Below are positions 45,173 through 54,900 of a stretch of 64,000 nt of DNA, piece after piece (position 1 is the stretch's first letter; each line of letters starts with the position of its first letter). Location: the NCBI RefSeq assembly GCF_017569925.1, contig NZ_CP050854.1:4278001-4342000 (forward strand), given 5' to 3'. The notes under the pieces are model-generated. The model was not told the origin of the DNA. It made no database searches and saw only the letters and a list, made by a program, of their open reading frames with translations. Both the position numbers and the translations under genes were made by a program. The stretch is from Brenneria izadpanahii. GTDB lineage: Bacteria; Pseudomonadota; Gammaproteobacteria; Enterobacterales; Enterobacteriaceae.

Positions 45173-46093
45173 ATGAATAATATGCATCTTGACCTACGCC
45201 GCATCGATCTGAATTTATTGGTTATATTTAACAGTATCTATCAGCACCGTTCCGTTGCCGAATCTGCAAAAGCGCTGGCAATGAGCGCCTCGGCCGTCAG
45301 CCACGCGTTGATTCGGCTACGCAGCGCTTTCTCAGATGAGCTATTTTTTCGTGTAGGCAATACGATGCAGCCCACCGTGCTGGCGGATGAAATAGCTGCG
45401 CCCATCGCCGACAGTTTGACGCTGCTGACTCATGGTCTGGCGCGCCGTCCTCGTTTTAATCCCGCCAGAAGTACGGAAAGCTTTACGTTTTCCATCACCG
45501 ATTACACGGCTTTCTCGGTTTTTCCTTCTCTGATGGCGCAGATGGAAAAGCTTGCGCCGAATATTAAATTCAATCTGATCTATTCACCGCAGAAAGTGGC
45601 GATTAACGATTTATTAGCGGGCAAAATAGACTTTGCGTTGGGATTCAGCGAAACGACGCCATTGGGAAATAAGGAAATCGATGAGATCGACTGGATAGAA
45701 GACCACTATGTGGTGATATCTCCGTCTGATTATCTGCCCAACGGCGCCTTAACCCTCAACGATTATCTGCAAGCGCGTCATCTTGTGGTCACGCCCTGGA
45801 ATGAAGCACGCGGCGTAGTGGATTATTCGCTGGATAAGATCAATAAAAAACGCCACATCGTGCTGAAAACCCCGTCAATGATGAGCGCGCCGTTTATCAT
45901 CGCCCAATCATCCATGTTGATGACTCTGCCTTATCATGTGGCGATGCTTTTCAGCAAAATCATTTCACTACGCATCCATCCGCTTCCCTTTGACGTTCCC
46001 AGCTATCGGGTAAAGATTTACAGCCACCGCAGAAACAGCCGCTCGGAAGCCCGGCTGTGGATCCAGTCGCTGCTGCAACGTCTGGCCGCCTGA
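45173..46093 (+). CDS. LysR-family regulator
   Basis: 306 residues: winged HTH at the N terminus (LRRIDLNLLVIFNSIYQHRS, SAKALAMSASAVSHALIRLR) and a type-2 periplasmic-binding-like effector domain after residue 95. The N-terminal DLRRIDLNLL pattern is of the NodD/SyrM/LeuO-like branch. I chose the ATG at 45173, preceded by AGGG; an earlier ATG at 45104 adds a tail without support. It is divergent from the acetyltransferase gene, a likely target. Confidence 0.88.
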   Translation: MNNMHLDLRRIDLNLLVIFNSIYQHRSVAESAKALAMSASAVSHALIRLRSAFSDELFFRVGNTMQPTVLADEIAAPIADSLTLLTHGLARRPRFNPARSTESFTFSITDYTAFSVFPSLMAQMEKLAPNIKFNLIYSPQKVAINDLLAGKIDFALGFSETTPLGNKEIDEIDWIEDHYVVISPSDYLPNGALTLNDYLQARHLVVTPWNEARGVVDYSLDKINKKRHIVLKTPSMMSAPFIIAQSSMLMTLPYHVAMLFSKIISLRIHPLPFDVPSYRVKIYSHRRNSRSEARLWIQSLLQRLAA

Positions 46094-46105
46094 TATTACC
46101 GCGGG

Positions 46106-46750
46106 TCAGCGCAGTTGAATCAGCGTCAAGCGGCCGCCGAACACGGCTCCCGTATCAATGTAGAGTTGGTTAAAAAAGATCAGGGGTTTGTGAAGCGGCG
46201 TGTGCCCGAAGATAAACAGATGCGCCCCGGAGATGCGGCTCCCTTCGCCTGCCATCGCCCGCGTGATACGGTTGCGCCCCCAGACCAGCTCATCCTCATC
46301 GACGGCTTGGCCGAAGGCATAAACGTCGGCGGGGTAGTCGGCGTGAGCTACCACATAGCGGCGGCCGCCGATATTCGCCTCAATAACCAGCGGCAGGTCT
46401 GCCGTTTGGGCTATGCGACTGCTTGCCAGCCGTTTATCGGCATCATTCAGAGCGGCGTACCAGGTTCCCCCATTGCGCGCCCAAAGCCAGCCGTTATCTT
46501 CAATCAGCGCTTCCCGCGCCATCTGTTCATGATTGCCGCACACGGCGGTAAACCAGGGCTGATCCAGCAATGACAGGCAGGCCGGGCTATCGGGGCCACG
46601 GTCAATCAGATCGCCGACCGAGATCAGCAGGTCGGTTTGACGATTGAATTTCCGGGCGGCCAGCACATCCAGCAATAGCTGATAGCAGCCGTGGATATCG
46701 CCGACCACAAATATTTTTTGATAATCCTCTGCGCTGATTCTGCGATACAT
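46106..46750 (-). CDS. Serine/threonine protein phosphatase, PphA/PrpA type
   Basis: A 214-residue metallophosphatase of the lambda/PphA group. Metal-binding motifs are complete: GDIHG near 18, GDLIDRG near 47 and GNHE near 73, with VVAHADYP (His) and FGHTPLHKP (His) downstream. PphA dephosphorylates misfolding-related and two-component targets in E. coli; the substrate here is unknown. It faces the LysR gene convergently. Confidence 0.9.
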   Translation of the reverse strand: MYRRISAEDYQKIFVVGDIHGCYQLLLDVLAARKFNRQTDLLISVGDLIDRGPDSPACLSLLDQPWFTAVCGNHEQMAREALIEDNGWLWARNGGTWYAALNDADKRLASSRIAQTADLPLVIEANIGGRRYVVAHADYPADVYAFGQAVDEDELVWGRNRITRAMAGEGSRISGAHLFIFGHTPLHKPLIFFNQLYIDTGAVFGGRLTLIQLR

Positions 46751-46853
46751 GGATACCTCATCTGAAACGCGCCGCCTGTTTGGGTTGAATGCTGACGCCC
46801 CTTAACGCGGCTAAACGCTCTCCCATTTTTACGCGCTCGGATAAGTATGGCAT

Positions 46854-46993
46854 TTAACGCGCCGCAGTGAGCGACTCTTCCGTCGGATGATGCGGCGTTT
46901 CCAGAATGAGCTGATAAAAAACCAGATCCAGCCAACGTCCAAATTTAAAGGCCGCCTGGGGAATCGTGCCCGCATGATGAAAACCCAGCTTTT
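46854..46993 (-). pseudogene. C-terminal remnant of a phosphinothricin-type GNAT acetyltransferase
   Basis: The minus strand encodes KLGFHHAGTIPQAAFKFGRW, LDLVFYQLILETPHHPTEE, SLTAAR then stop at 46854. GF-K-FGRWLDLV-YQL is the conserved C-terminal end of Pat-like acetyltransferases. Homology stops abruptly at about 46993, where the cupin remnant on the other strand begins; the 5' three quarters are lost. Confidence 0.8.
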
Positions 46994-47351
46994 AAGCGGC
47001 GACCAGCCGCCACGCCAACGGCTGCGCAGAAAAGCGGACCAGGAGAGATGGCGCGACCCGGAGCTGCGCTATCTGCGTCGGCAGGTGTCGGAAAGAGAGC
47101 CGGTTACCGGGTTGGAGATGATCGAAATTACCCTGCCCGCGTTCGCCAAAGTCAGCTATCCGCGCTGGAGCAATCACCCCTATCAGCAGCGTTTGTGGCT
47201 GATTGAAGGGACATTGCACGTCGAGTATCACAGCGAGCGCTTTGAACTCATGGCGGGCGATTGTTTAACTTTCGACGTGGGACATCCCGTCACTTTTCAT
47301 AATCCTGAGCAACAAGAATGCCGTTATTTATTAGTGATAACCAATGAATAG
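46994..47351 (+). pseudogene. C-terminal cupin half of an XRE-cupin regulator
   Basis: From about 46994 the plus strand encodes a cupin domain: ITLPAFAKVSYPRWSNHPYQ, LWLIEGTLHVEYHSERFELM, AGDCLTFDVGHPVTFHNPEQ, ECRYLLVITNE. In intact relatives an N-terminal helix-turn-helix precedes it; here it is missing, and the frame upstream is the antisense of the acetyltransferase remnant. The two remnants were probably divergent neighbours whose 5' ends and shared promoter were deleted together. Confidence 0.75.
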
Positions 47352-47428
47352 CGGCGAAGAGCGGGCTTATAACGTCATTCGCCCGCTTGAAGGGGGAAAA
47401 CCGGCCGACTTCGGGATAGGCGTCATCA

Positions 47429-47743
47429 TCATGCTCCCCCGGTCCCGCCGCCCGCGCGGGCAAGCTCAGGGAAAAGCCCGCGCAGCGTACCGGCGATGGC
47501 CTGCCGCTCATATCCCATTTGTTGCAGGATCAGGGCGATTTGCCGCGCTGAGATGTTGTCCTGATACACCGAATGAAGCACATCGGCAATCAAACAGGGT
47601 GTGATCACGGTAATGTGGGAAATCTCCGTCGCCGATCCGCCCCACGCCTGCAAAATATGTTCAAAAGCCTGTTCCGGGGTCATGCCCTGTTCCTTTAGCG
47701 ATGTCACCACGGAAACCAGCTTATCTTTTATTTCATTCGCCAT
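47429..47743 (-). CDS. Small hypothetical protein
   Basis: 104 residues, not recognised. It is helical throughout (DKLVSVVTSLKEQGMTPEQA, SARQIALILQQMGYERQAIA) with a Gly/Ala tail; it resembles no HTH strongly enough to call. AAGGAG lies 7 bases before the ATG at 47743; a second ATG directly upstream is also possible. The good ribosome site and codon pattern suggest a true gene. Confidence 0.6.
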   Translation of the reverse strand: MANEIKDKLVSVVTSLKEQGMTPEQAFEHILQAWGGSATEISHITVITPCLIADVLHSVYQDNISARQIALILQQMGYERQAIAGTLRGLFPELARAGGGTGGA

Positions 47744-48084
47744 CATTCGGCTCCTTGATTAGCGGCGCCTTTCCTCGGTTGCCGCCAACCGACCATTTAC
47801 AAAAACCGGACGACCAACCTGCTCCGGCACGCCACAACCAGAGGTTGTGGCAACCACAAATAAAGAGTGTTTTTCCAATATATCTCAAATGCTTATAGTA
47901 CAACCACCCCTTGTTATCTCCCCTACAGCCGTACCGATACAAGGACGGTATAGCCGTTTGGAAACGCCCGAACTGTGTATCAGGCTGCAGAAGGATTCAT
48001 TCTCATCATACAACAGGCAGACGATATAACCAGGAAGCAGCACGGGGATCTGATATCCACCCTACATAACAGGAAAACAACACC
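47744..48084. other. Gap upstream of the flavoprotein gene
   Basis: No gene supported. A perfect hairpin GCCACAACC-AGA-GGTTGTGGC lies at 47831-47851, with a further ACCACAA copy right after it. These may be a regulator site for the divergent pair. The stretch 47900-48060 likely contains the flavoprotein promoter; AGGAAAAC precedes its ATG. Confidence 0.5.
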
Positions 48085-49629
48085 ATGAGCAGATTAAGAA
48101 AAAATAGCGCTATCGGTTGCTTTCTTTTCATCTTTAGCCTCTCCCTCGGCTACGCGCAACCGGCTGCCGCGCAAGAGCGCAAAATGGAAACCGACGTCGT
48201 TGTCGTCGGATTCGGTGGCGCCGGCGTGTCCGCCGCGGTGTCGGCGGCGGAATCCGGATTGAAAGTCATCGCGCTGGAAAAACAGGCATTCGCCGGCGGC
48301 AGTTCCAACTTTGCCGAAGGGCTGTTTGGCGTCCACACCGATCAAACCCGTAAAAACTCGATAACCATGAGCCCGGAAGAGGCTTACCAGACCTCGATGG
48401 AGTTTAATCAGTCTTACCGGGTCAATCCCGCGCTGGTGAGACTGTACCTGAAGGAATCCAGCGCCACGATCCGCTGGCTGGAAAAACACGGAGTGAGTTT
48501 CTACGTGACCCAGATATCCCCGCATGAACCGCGGGTGTGGCATATCGTGGAAGATTACGGCAACGCCCATCACGGCGCGGCGCTCATCAAACGTATGGTT
48601 GAGCGGGCCAACGAGCTGGGCGTGACGGTTATGTATAAAACACCAGGGAAAAAACTGATCTATCAGGATGGCGCTATCAGGGGCGTTGAAGCGGAAGATG
48701 CCGATGGCAACAAAATCACCATCACGGCGAAAGCGGTCATTCTGGCGACGGGGGGATTTCAGGATAGCAAAGAGAAAGTCAAAGCCTGGACTCCCTTCGA
48801 TCCGGAAAAGGTTCAACCCTTCGCTTTCCTGAACAAAACCGGCGACGGTATCGATATGGCGATGAACGTCGGCGCGGATACCACCGACTTCGGGCTGATG
48901 ATGCATCCCGCGCTGACGGATAAAGGCATTCCGCTGGTGGGCGATCTACAGGGAATGGCCTGGGAACCCAATCTGTGGGTCAACAAATACGGCGATCGTT
49001 TTATCGATGAAACGGTCGTGCAAAGTTTTGTGATTGCCGGTAATGCGATTGAAGCGCAGCGCGACAGCTTCGTCTGGTCCGTGTTTGACGACAATACGGT
49101 GAAATATGTCGAAGAACAGGGAGCCAGAACCGGAATGGGGGTCATTATTCCGGTCATGAAGAAACTCACCAACGTAAAAAAAGAGATCAACGACGCCATC
49201 AGCGCAGGCAGCGACAAAGTGGTCATGGCCGGCTCGCTGAATGAACTGGCTAAAAAGATCGCCGTCGATCCCAAACGGCTGCAAGCGTCCGTCACCCGCT
49301 ATAACCAGATCAAAGAAAAGAATATCGATGAGGATTTTGTCAGAGATCCGACCACCATCATACCGGTTACCGGCCCGACCTATTATGCTCTGAAAGTCCA
49401 ACCCCACTATTTCGCCACCATTGGCGGGGTGCGCATCACGCCGGCGATGGAGGTAACGGATAAGCAGGATAACGTGATTAAAGGGCTTTACGCCACCGGG
49501 CTTGATGCGGGCGGGCTATATGGCAGAACCTACACGCTATGGGCGTCGGGTTCCGCTTACTCCTTCTCGGTCACCTCAGGCCGTTTGTCCGGCGCCAATG
49601 CCGCAACCTATATCCGCGCGCTGAAATAA
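48085..49629 (+). CDS. Periplasmic FAD flavoprotein of the fumarate-reductase/flavocytochrome c family, heme-less
   Basis: 514 residues: Sec signal peptide with likely cleavage after ...QPAAAQ, then an FAD-binding Rossmann fold (DVVVVGFGGAGVSAAVSAAE), a second FAD region (AKAVILATGGFQDSKEKV) and the C-terminal GLYATGLDAGGLYGRT. Of the fumarate-site residues, the His in MMHPAL and the His in PHYFATIGGV are present. The position of the catalytic Arg after RFIDE reads VVQS, with no Arg. It has no CxxCH heme domain. It may therefore reduce another enoate, or act as a dehydrogenase, with electrons from a separate carrier. A porin gene follows. Confidence 0.85.
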   Translation: MSRLRKNSAIGCFLFIFSLSLGYAQPAAAQERKMETDVVVVGFGGAGVSAAVSAAESGLKVIALEKQAFAGGSSNFAEGLFGVHTDQTRKNSITMSPEEAYQTSMEFNQSYRVNPALVRLYLKESSATIRWLEKHGVSFYVTQISPHEPRVWHIVEDYGNAHHGAALIKRMVERANELGVTVMYKTPGKKLIYQDGAIRGVEAEDADGNKITITAKAVILATGGFQDSKEKVKAWTPFDPEKVQPFAFLNKTGDGIDMAMNVGADTTDFGLMMHPALTDKGIPLVGDLQGMAWEPNLWVNKYGDRFIDETVVQSFVIAGNAIEAQRDSFVWSVFDDNTVKYVEEQGARTGMGVIIPVMKKLTNVKKEINDAISAGSDKVVMAGSLNELAKKIAVDPKRLQASVTRYNQIKEKNIDEDFVRDPTTIIPVTGPTYYALKVQPHYFATIGGVRITPAMEVTDKQDNVIKGLYATGLDAGGLYGRTYTLWASGSAYSFSVTSGRLSGANAATYIRALK

Positions 49630-49695
49630 CTCCCGCACGCTGTGTTGGGGAGCCGCCCAGGCTCCCCATCGTGCATCACATGCACAGGGGGAATA

Positions 49696-50661
49696 ATGAA
49701 TCATATCAATCGATGGGTTAACGCCGCACTGTTAACGGCAGCCGCTTTGGCTGCGCCCGCGGTTTATGGCGTGGAAAATGTCACGCCTTTGCAGCCGGGC
49801 GCCACCACCGGAAGCGCGACCGGGATGCTGCCGCCGGACGGGCTCTATTTCTCGTTTGGCAGCTCTTATGAAACCGGCTCCCTGCGGGACGAAAACGGCG
49901 ATAAGGCCCAAACGCCCGGCGGCAGCGTCAAGCTCAAGGTCGTCAGCTCCGTGGCATCGCTGCTGTGGGTGCCGGGTTGGGAAGTGCTGGGCGCCCGTTA
50001 CGGACTAAGCGTCACCCAGCCGTACCGCACGATCCGCGTCAAAACCGATAACGGCAAGAGCGCCACGACGGATCGCTATGACGGCTTACTCAACACCACG
50101 CTCACTCCCGTGATGTTGTCGTGGGATCTGGGCGGCGGCCTGTTCATGGGATTTGGCGCGGGGATCAGCCTGAAAAACGGCAAGTTTGAATACCAATACA
50201 GCGAGGCCGCCGGCAGAAACGTCATGCTGGGCAACTCCACCGCCAATAATTTTTATATTTTTCAGCCCAATCTCGCCTTCACCTACCTGCGGGACGACTG
50301 GGCGTTCACACTGAATAACATCTTCAACATCAATACCCGCAACAAAACCACCGAGTATCAAACCGGACACCTCTATTATCTGGATGCGACCGCAGCCAAA
50401 ACCATGAATAACTGGACCGTGGGCGTGATCGGCAACTATACCCGGCAAATCAGCAGTGATGAGATAAAAGGACAGAAAATCGCCGGCATGCCGGGATTCT
50501 ATGCTCAGGGGAAACGTACCGAATATGCCGCGCTCGGCCCGATGGTCGGCTACAACTTCGGCTCGTTCTCCGTTTCCGGCCGCCTGTTGGTCTCGCTGTT
50601 CGCCAAAAACGACGTGGATATGTCGATGCTGCACCTGGGCGTCACCATTCCGCTGAAATAA
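49696..50661 (+). CDS. Outer-membrane channel, SphA/MetA-pathway (Phenol_MetA_deg) family
   Basis: 321 residues: signal peptide (LLTAAALAAPAVYG) then a beta-barrel pattern of alternating strands with a terminal strand LHLGVTIPLK. Stretches such as GMLPPDGLYFSFGSSYETGS and FQPNLAFTYLRDDWAFTLNN fit the family of putative outer-membrane transporters found with aromatic-acid catabolic genes. GGGGGA precedes the ATG at 49696; the longer frame upstream overlaps the spacer. It probably supplies the substrate to the periplasmic flavoprotein. Confidence 0.85.
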   Translation: MNHINRWVNAALLTAAALAAPAVYGVENVTPLQPGATTGSATGMLPPDGLYFSFGSSYETGSLRDENGDKAQTPGGSVKLKVVSSVASLLWVPGWEVLGARYGLSVTQPYRTIRVKTDNGKSATTDRYDGLLNTTLTPVMLSWDLGGGLFMGFGAGISLKNGKFEYQYSEAAGRNVMLGNSTANNFYIFQPNLAFTYLRDDWAFTLNNIFNINTRNKTTEYQTGHLYYLDATAAKTMNNWTVGVIGNYTRQISSDEIKGQKIAGMPGFYAQGKRTEYAALGPMVGYNFGSFSVSGRLLVSLFAKNDVDMSMLHLGVTIPLK

Positions 50662-50669
50662 CGCCGGAC

Positions 50670-50700
50670 GCCATCGTCAATAACCTGGCGATGGCGTTTT
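50670..50700 (+). terminator. Terminator of the flavoprotein-porin operon
   Basis: GCCATCGTCA-N6-TGGCGATGGC stem with one G-T pair, followed by GTTTTCATT. It lies 8 bases after the porin stop. Confidence 0.85.
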
Positions 50701-50853
50701 CATTCCCTTTGCGCACAGCAAAACTGTGCGCAATATCCCCTTTCTCTATGCGTGTTTTTTATTCCTATGATAGCTGTCATGTTCTGACGGAAAAGGGCTG
50801 GTTACACTGTGCGTCAATCCTTGCACGATCTTCAATGATGGAAGCGATGGCAC

Positions 50854-51804
50854 ATGGATATCGGCACGCTGAAATATTTTGTTCAGGTGTATGAGGATCG
50901 TTGCCTGACTCGTTCCGCACAAAAATTGTTTATTACCCAGCAGGCGCTGAGCAGGCAGATCCTCAACCTGGAGACCGAACTGGGCGTCACCCTGTTTCGG
51001 CGTAATTCCCGCGGCATGTCTCCGACTGCAATGGGCGATTTGCTTTATGCCAAAGCCCTGGCCGCCATCAACAGCATCGCCGATCTGGAAAATGATATGC
51101 GCGCCAGGCAACGGCGCGAACATCCGCATTATCGTTTGGGCTTCTCCCCCGGCACATTGCAGAGTCTGGGCGTGCAACGGGTAATGGAGTTTCTGGCCAC
51201 CTATGAGGATGCGGACTGCGAACTGTCCGAACACGCCGATATTGAGTGCGAAGCGCGCGTGGACAACGGCCTGCTGGATATGGCGATCACCGTCAAACCC
51301 GCGGACAACCCGCGCCTGCGCTACGCCAGTATCAAACAAGAGCGGTTGGTGCTGGTTTGCAATGAGGAACACCGCCTGGCGCGGCAGGCCAAAACGCGCC
51401 CCATCCGCCTGACCGACATGGTCGACGTCTCCTTGATTATGCTGGATGAAACCTTCCGGCTACAGGAGACGGTCATGCAGCATCTGCACCGCGCCGGCAT
51501 CTCCCCGCACATCCATACCCGCATCAGTCACGATCTGCATGTCGCCTATGATTTGGTGACGTTGAACAAAGGCGTTTTTGTCTTCGTCGAAGGGCTGGCC
51601 CGTCCGATGCTGCGTGACGGCATGATCTGTATTCCGCTGTCGGGAACCGGTATGAGATGGGATATCGGGCTGATCGTCGGCCACGGTTCCGCGGCGCATT
51701 CACCGGTGCTGCTCAATTTCATTAACAGTTTCCGCCATGAAATGCGCCAGGATCCGAAAACCTCACGCCAGACAACCGGCAGCGGATGCCCGTCGTTTAC
51801 CTGA
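50854..51804 (+). CDS. LysR-family regulator
   Basis: 316 residues: N-terminal HTH (YFVQVYEDRCLTRSAQKLFI, TQQALSRQILNLETELGVTL) and a C-terminal effector-binding domain of the CysB/CbbR type. It lies between the flavoprotein-porin pair and nifJ, all on the same strand, and could control either. The usual divergent arrangement is absent. The last residues are polar and variable. Confidence 0.88.
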   Translation: MDIGTLKYFVQVYEDRCLTRSAQKLFITQQALSRQILNLETELGVTLFRRNSRGMSPTAMGDLLYAKALAAINSIADLENDMRARQRREHPHYRLGFSPGTLQSLGVQRVMEFLATYEDADCELSEHADIECEARVDNGLLDMAITVKPADNPRLRYASIKQERLVLVCNEEHRLARQAKTRPIRLTDMVDVSLIMLDETFRLQETVMQHLHRAGISPHIHTRISHDLHVAYDLVTLNKGVFVFVEGLARPMLRDGMICIPLSGTGMRWDIGLIVGHGSAAHSPVLLNFINSFRHEMRQDPKTSRQTTGSGCPSFT

Positions 51805-51844
51805 AATCACGCCGATAGCGGCATTTATTCTATATGGTGTATAA

Positions 51845-51885
51845 TATGCGGAATTGTTAAAAATATATTGAAACAACTCCGCATA
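51845..51885. promoter_or_regulatory. Inverted repeat before nifJ
   Basis: TATGCGGAATTGTT (51845-51858) and AACAACTCCGCATA (51872-51885) are complementary at 13 of 14 positions, separated by 13 AT-rich bases. It is 41 bases after the LysR stop and 86 bases before nifJ. Without a T tract it looks more like an operator than a terminator. Confidence 0.6.
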
Positions 51886-51970
51886 ATTAGAGCCGTCATC
51901 TTCGTTCTTCGAGATGCGATAATCCCCCGGATAACATCGAGTTTCATTCTGTGAGCAAAAAGGCTAAGTC

Positions 51971-54900
51971 ATGATCACCACCGACGGTAACAACGCAGTC
52001 GCCTCTGTCGCCTGGCGGACCAATGAGGTCATCGCCATCTATCCCATTACGCCAAGTTCAACCATGGCGGAACAGGCCGCGGCCTGGTCGAGCGACGGCG
52101 ACAAAAATATTTGGGGAGATACGCCGCGCGTGGTTGAAATGCAGTCTGAAGGCGGCGCGATAGCCACCGTTCACGGCGCGTTGCAAACCGGTTCTCTGGC
52201 GACGAGCTTTACCTCGTCGCAGGGGCTGCTGCTGATGATCCCCACGTTGTATAAACTGGCCGGCGAACTGACGCCTTTCGTCCTGCACGTGGCGGCGCGC
52301 ACGGTGGCGACGCATTCGTTATCTATTTTTTGCGATCACTCCGACGTTATGGCCGTACGCCAGACCGGCTGCGCCATGCTGTGCGCCAGCAACGTCCAGG
52401 AAGCGCAGGATTTCGCGCTGATTTCGCAAATGGCCAGCCTGAACAGCCGGCTGCCGTTTATCCATTTCTTCGACGGCTTCCGCACCTCGCATGAAATCAA
52501 CAAAATTGAACCGCTGAGCGACGATGCCCTGCGTCAGTTGCTGCCCCGGCAGGCCATTGAGGATCACCGTGAGCGAGCGCTTACTCCCGAACGTCCGGTG
52601 ATCCGCGGCACCGCCTCCAACCCGGATACCTTCTTCCAGGCGCGCGAAGCGACCAACCCCTGGTATAACGCCGCCTGTCAGCATGTCGAACAAGCCATGG
52701 ACGAGTTTGCCGGCGTCACCGGCCGTCAGTACCGCCCGTTCGAGTATTACGGTCATCCTGAAGCCACCCGCATTATCGTGCTGATGGGCTCCGGCGTCGG
52801 CACCTGCGAAGAGGTGATCGACACGTTACTGACGCGCGGTGAAAAAGTCGGCGTGGTTAAAGTCCGCCTGTATCGTCCGTTCTCCGCCAAACATCTGCTG
52901 TCGGCTATCCCGCAAACGGCGAAAAGCATCGCCGTGCTGGATCGCACCAAAGAGCCGGGCGCGGTTGCCGAACCGCTATATCTGGACGTGATGACCTCGC
53001 TGGCCGAGGCGTTCTCCGCGGGGGAACGCGCATCCATGCCGCGGGTTATCGGCGGACGTTACGGTCTGTCGTCCAAAGAATTCACGCCGCAGTGCGTACA
53101 GGCTATCTTTAATGAGTTAGCGCTCGCCAACCCGCGCCCGCGCTTTACGGTAGGCATCTATGACGATGTGACCAATCTATCGCTGCCGCTGCCCGACGAA
53201 CATCTGCCGGCCGGCGCGTCTCTGCAAGCCTTGTTCTATGGGCTGGGTAGCGACGGCACGGTCTCGGCCGCTAAAAACTCGATTAAAATCGTCGGCAACA
53301 CCACCCCGATGTTCGTGCAGGGCTATTTCGTCTACGACTCCAAAAAGGCCGGCAGCCTGACCGTCTCCCATATGCGCGTAGGCCCGCATCCCATCAATTC
53401 GGCCTACCTGATCGATCAGGCGGATTTTGTCGCCTGCCACCAGTGGCAGTTTATTGATAAGTACAGCATGGTGGAGCGTCTGAAGCCCGGCGGCGTATTT
53501 CTGATTAACTCGCCCTATTCCAGCGACGATTTGTGGCATCGGCTTCCGCAGGAAGTTCAGGCCGGCCTGAACCAGCGCCAGGCCAGGGTGTACTGCATTA
53601 ACGCCGCGAAAATCGCCCGCGAATGTCAGCTGGGCGCGCGCATCAATACCGTAATGCAGATGGCGTTTTTCCATCTGTCGCAGATCCTGCCGAGCGATGT
53701 CGCGGTGGAAAAACTGCGTTCGGCGATCGCCACCAGCTACGGCAGTAAAGGCCAGGAGCTGGTTGAACGCAACTGGCGCGCCTTAAGCGCCACGCTGGAA
53801 GCCCTGGAAGCCGTAACGCTGGAAGCCGTCAATCCCGACAGCCCGCTGCGTCCGCCGGTGGTTTCCGACGACGCGCCCGACTTTGTCAAAACCGTTACCG
53901 CCGCGATGCTGGCCGGATTGGGCGATACGCTGCCGGTTTCGGCCCTGCCGCCCGACGGCACCTGGCCGACCGGCACCACCAAATGGGAGAAACGCAATAT
54001 CGCCGAGGCGATCCCGCTGTGGCAGCCGCAGTTGTGCACGCAGTGCAACCACTGCGTCGCCGCCTGTCCGCATTCGGCTATCCGCGCCAAAGTAGTCCCG
54101 GCCGAAGCGATGGAAAGCGCGCCGTCGTCGCTGCAATCGCTGGACGTAAAAGCCCGCGATATGCGCGGCCAGAAGTATGTTTTACAGGTCGCGCCGGAAG
54201 ACTGCACCGGCTGTAACCTGTGCGTGGAAGTCTGCCCGGCGAAAGATCGCCAGAATCCGGAAATCAAAGCCATCAACATGGAATCCCGGCTGGATAATCT
54301 GAGCGTAGAAAAAGAGAACTTCGACTTCTTCATGGCGCTGCCGGAAATGGATCGCGCCAAACTGGAGCGTATCGATATCCGCACCTCCCAGTTGATCACC
54401 CCGCTGTTTGAGTACTCCGGCGCCTGCTCCGGCTGCGGCGAAACCCCGTATATCAAGCTGCTGACGCAGTTGTACGGCAATCGTCTGCTGGTCGCCAACG
54501 CTACCGGCTGTTCGTCCATTTACGGCGGCAACCTGCCCACCACGCCGTGGACCACCGATGCCAACGGGCGCGGTCCGGCCTGGGCGAATTCTCTGTTCGA
54601 AGACAACGCCGAATTCGGCCTGGGCTTCCGTCTGAGCGTCGACCAGCACCGCCAGCGCGCCGTGCGCCTGCTGCGTGAACTTGCGCCGCAACTGCCGGAT
54701 GATTTAGTAGCCGCATTGCAGGAAGAATCGATCGCCCCGGAACTGCGCCGTCAGCAGATTGAACAGTTACGCATGATACTGGCGGATCTCAACAATGAGC
54801 AGGCCAGAGCCTTGTCCGCCGAGGCCGATCATCTGGTGGATAAATCCATCTGGTTGATTGGCGGCGACGGCTGGGCTTACGACATCGGCTACGGCGGTCT

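Noticed and set aside
47290..47511. 73-codon minus-strand frame over the cupin remnant
   Set aside because: No ribosome site and antisense to clear cupin sequence.
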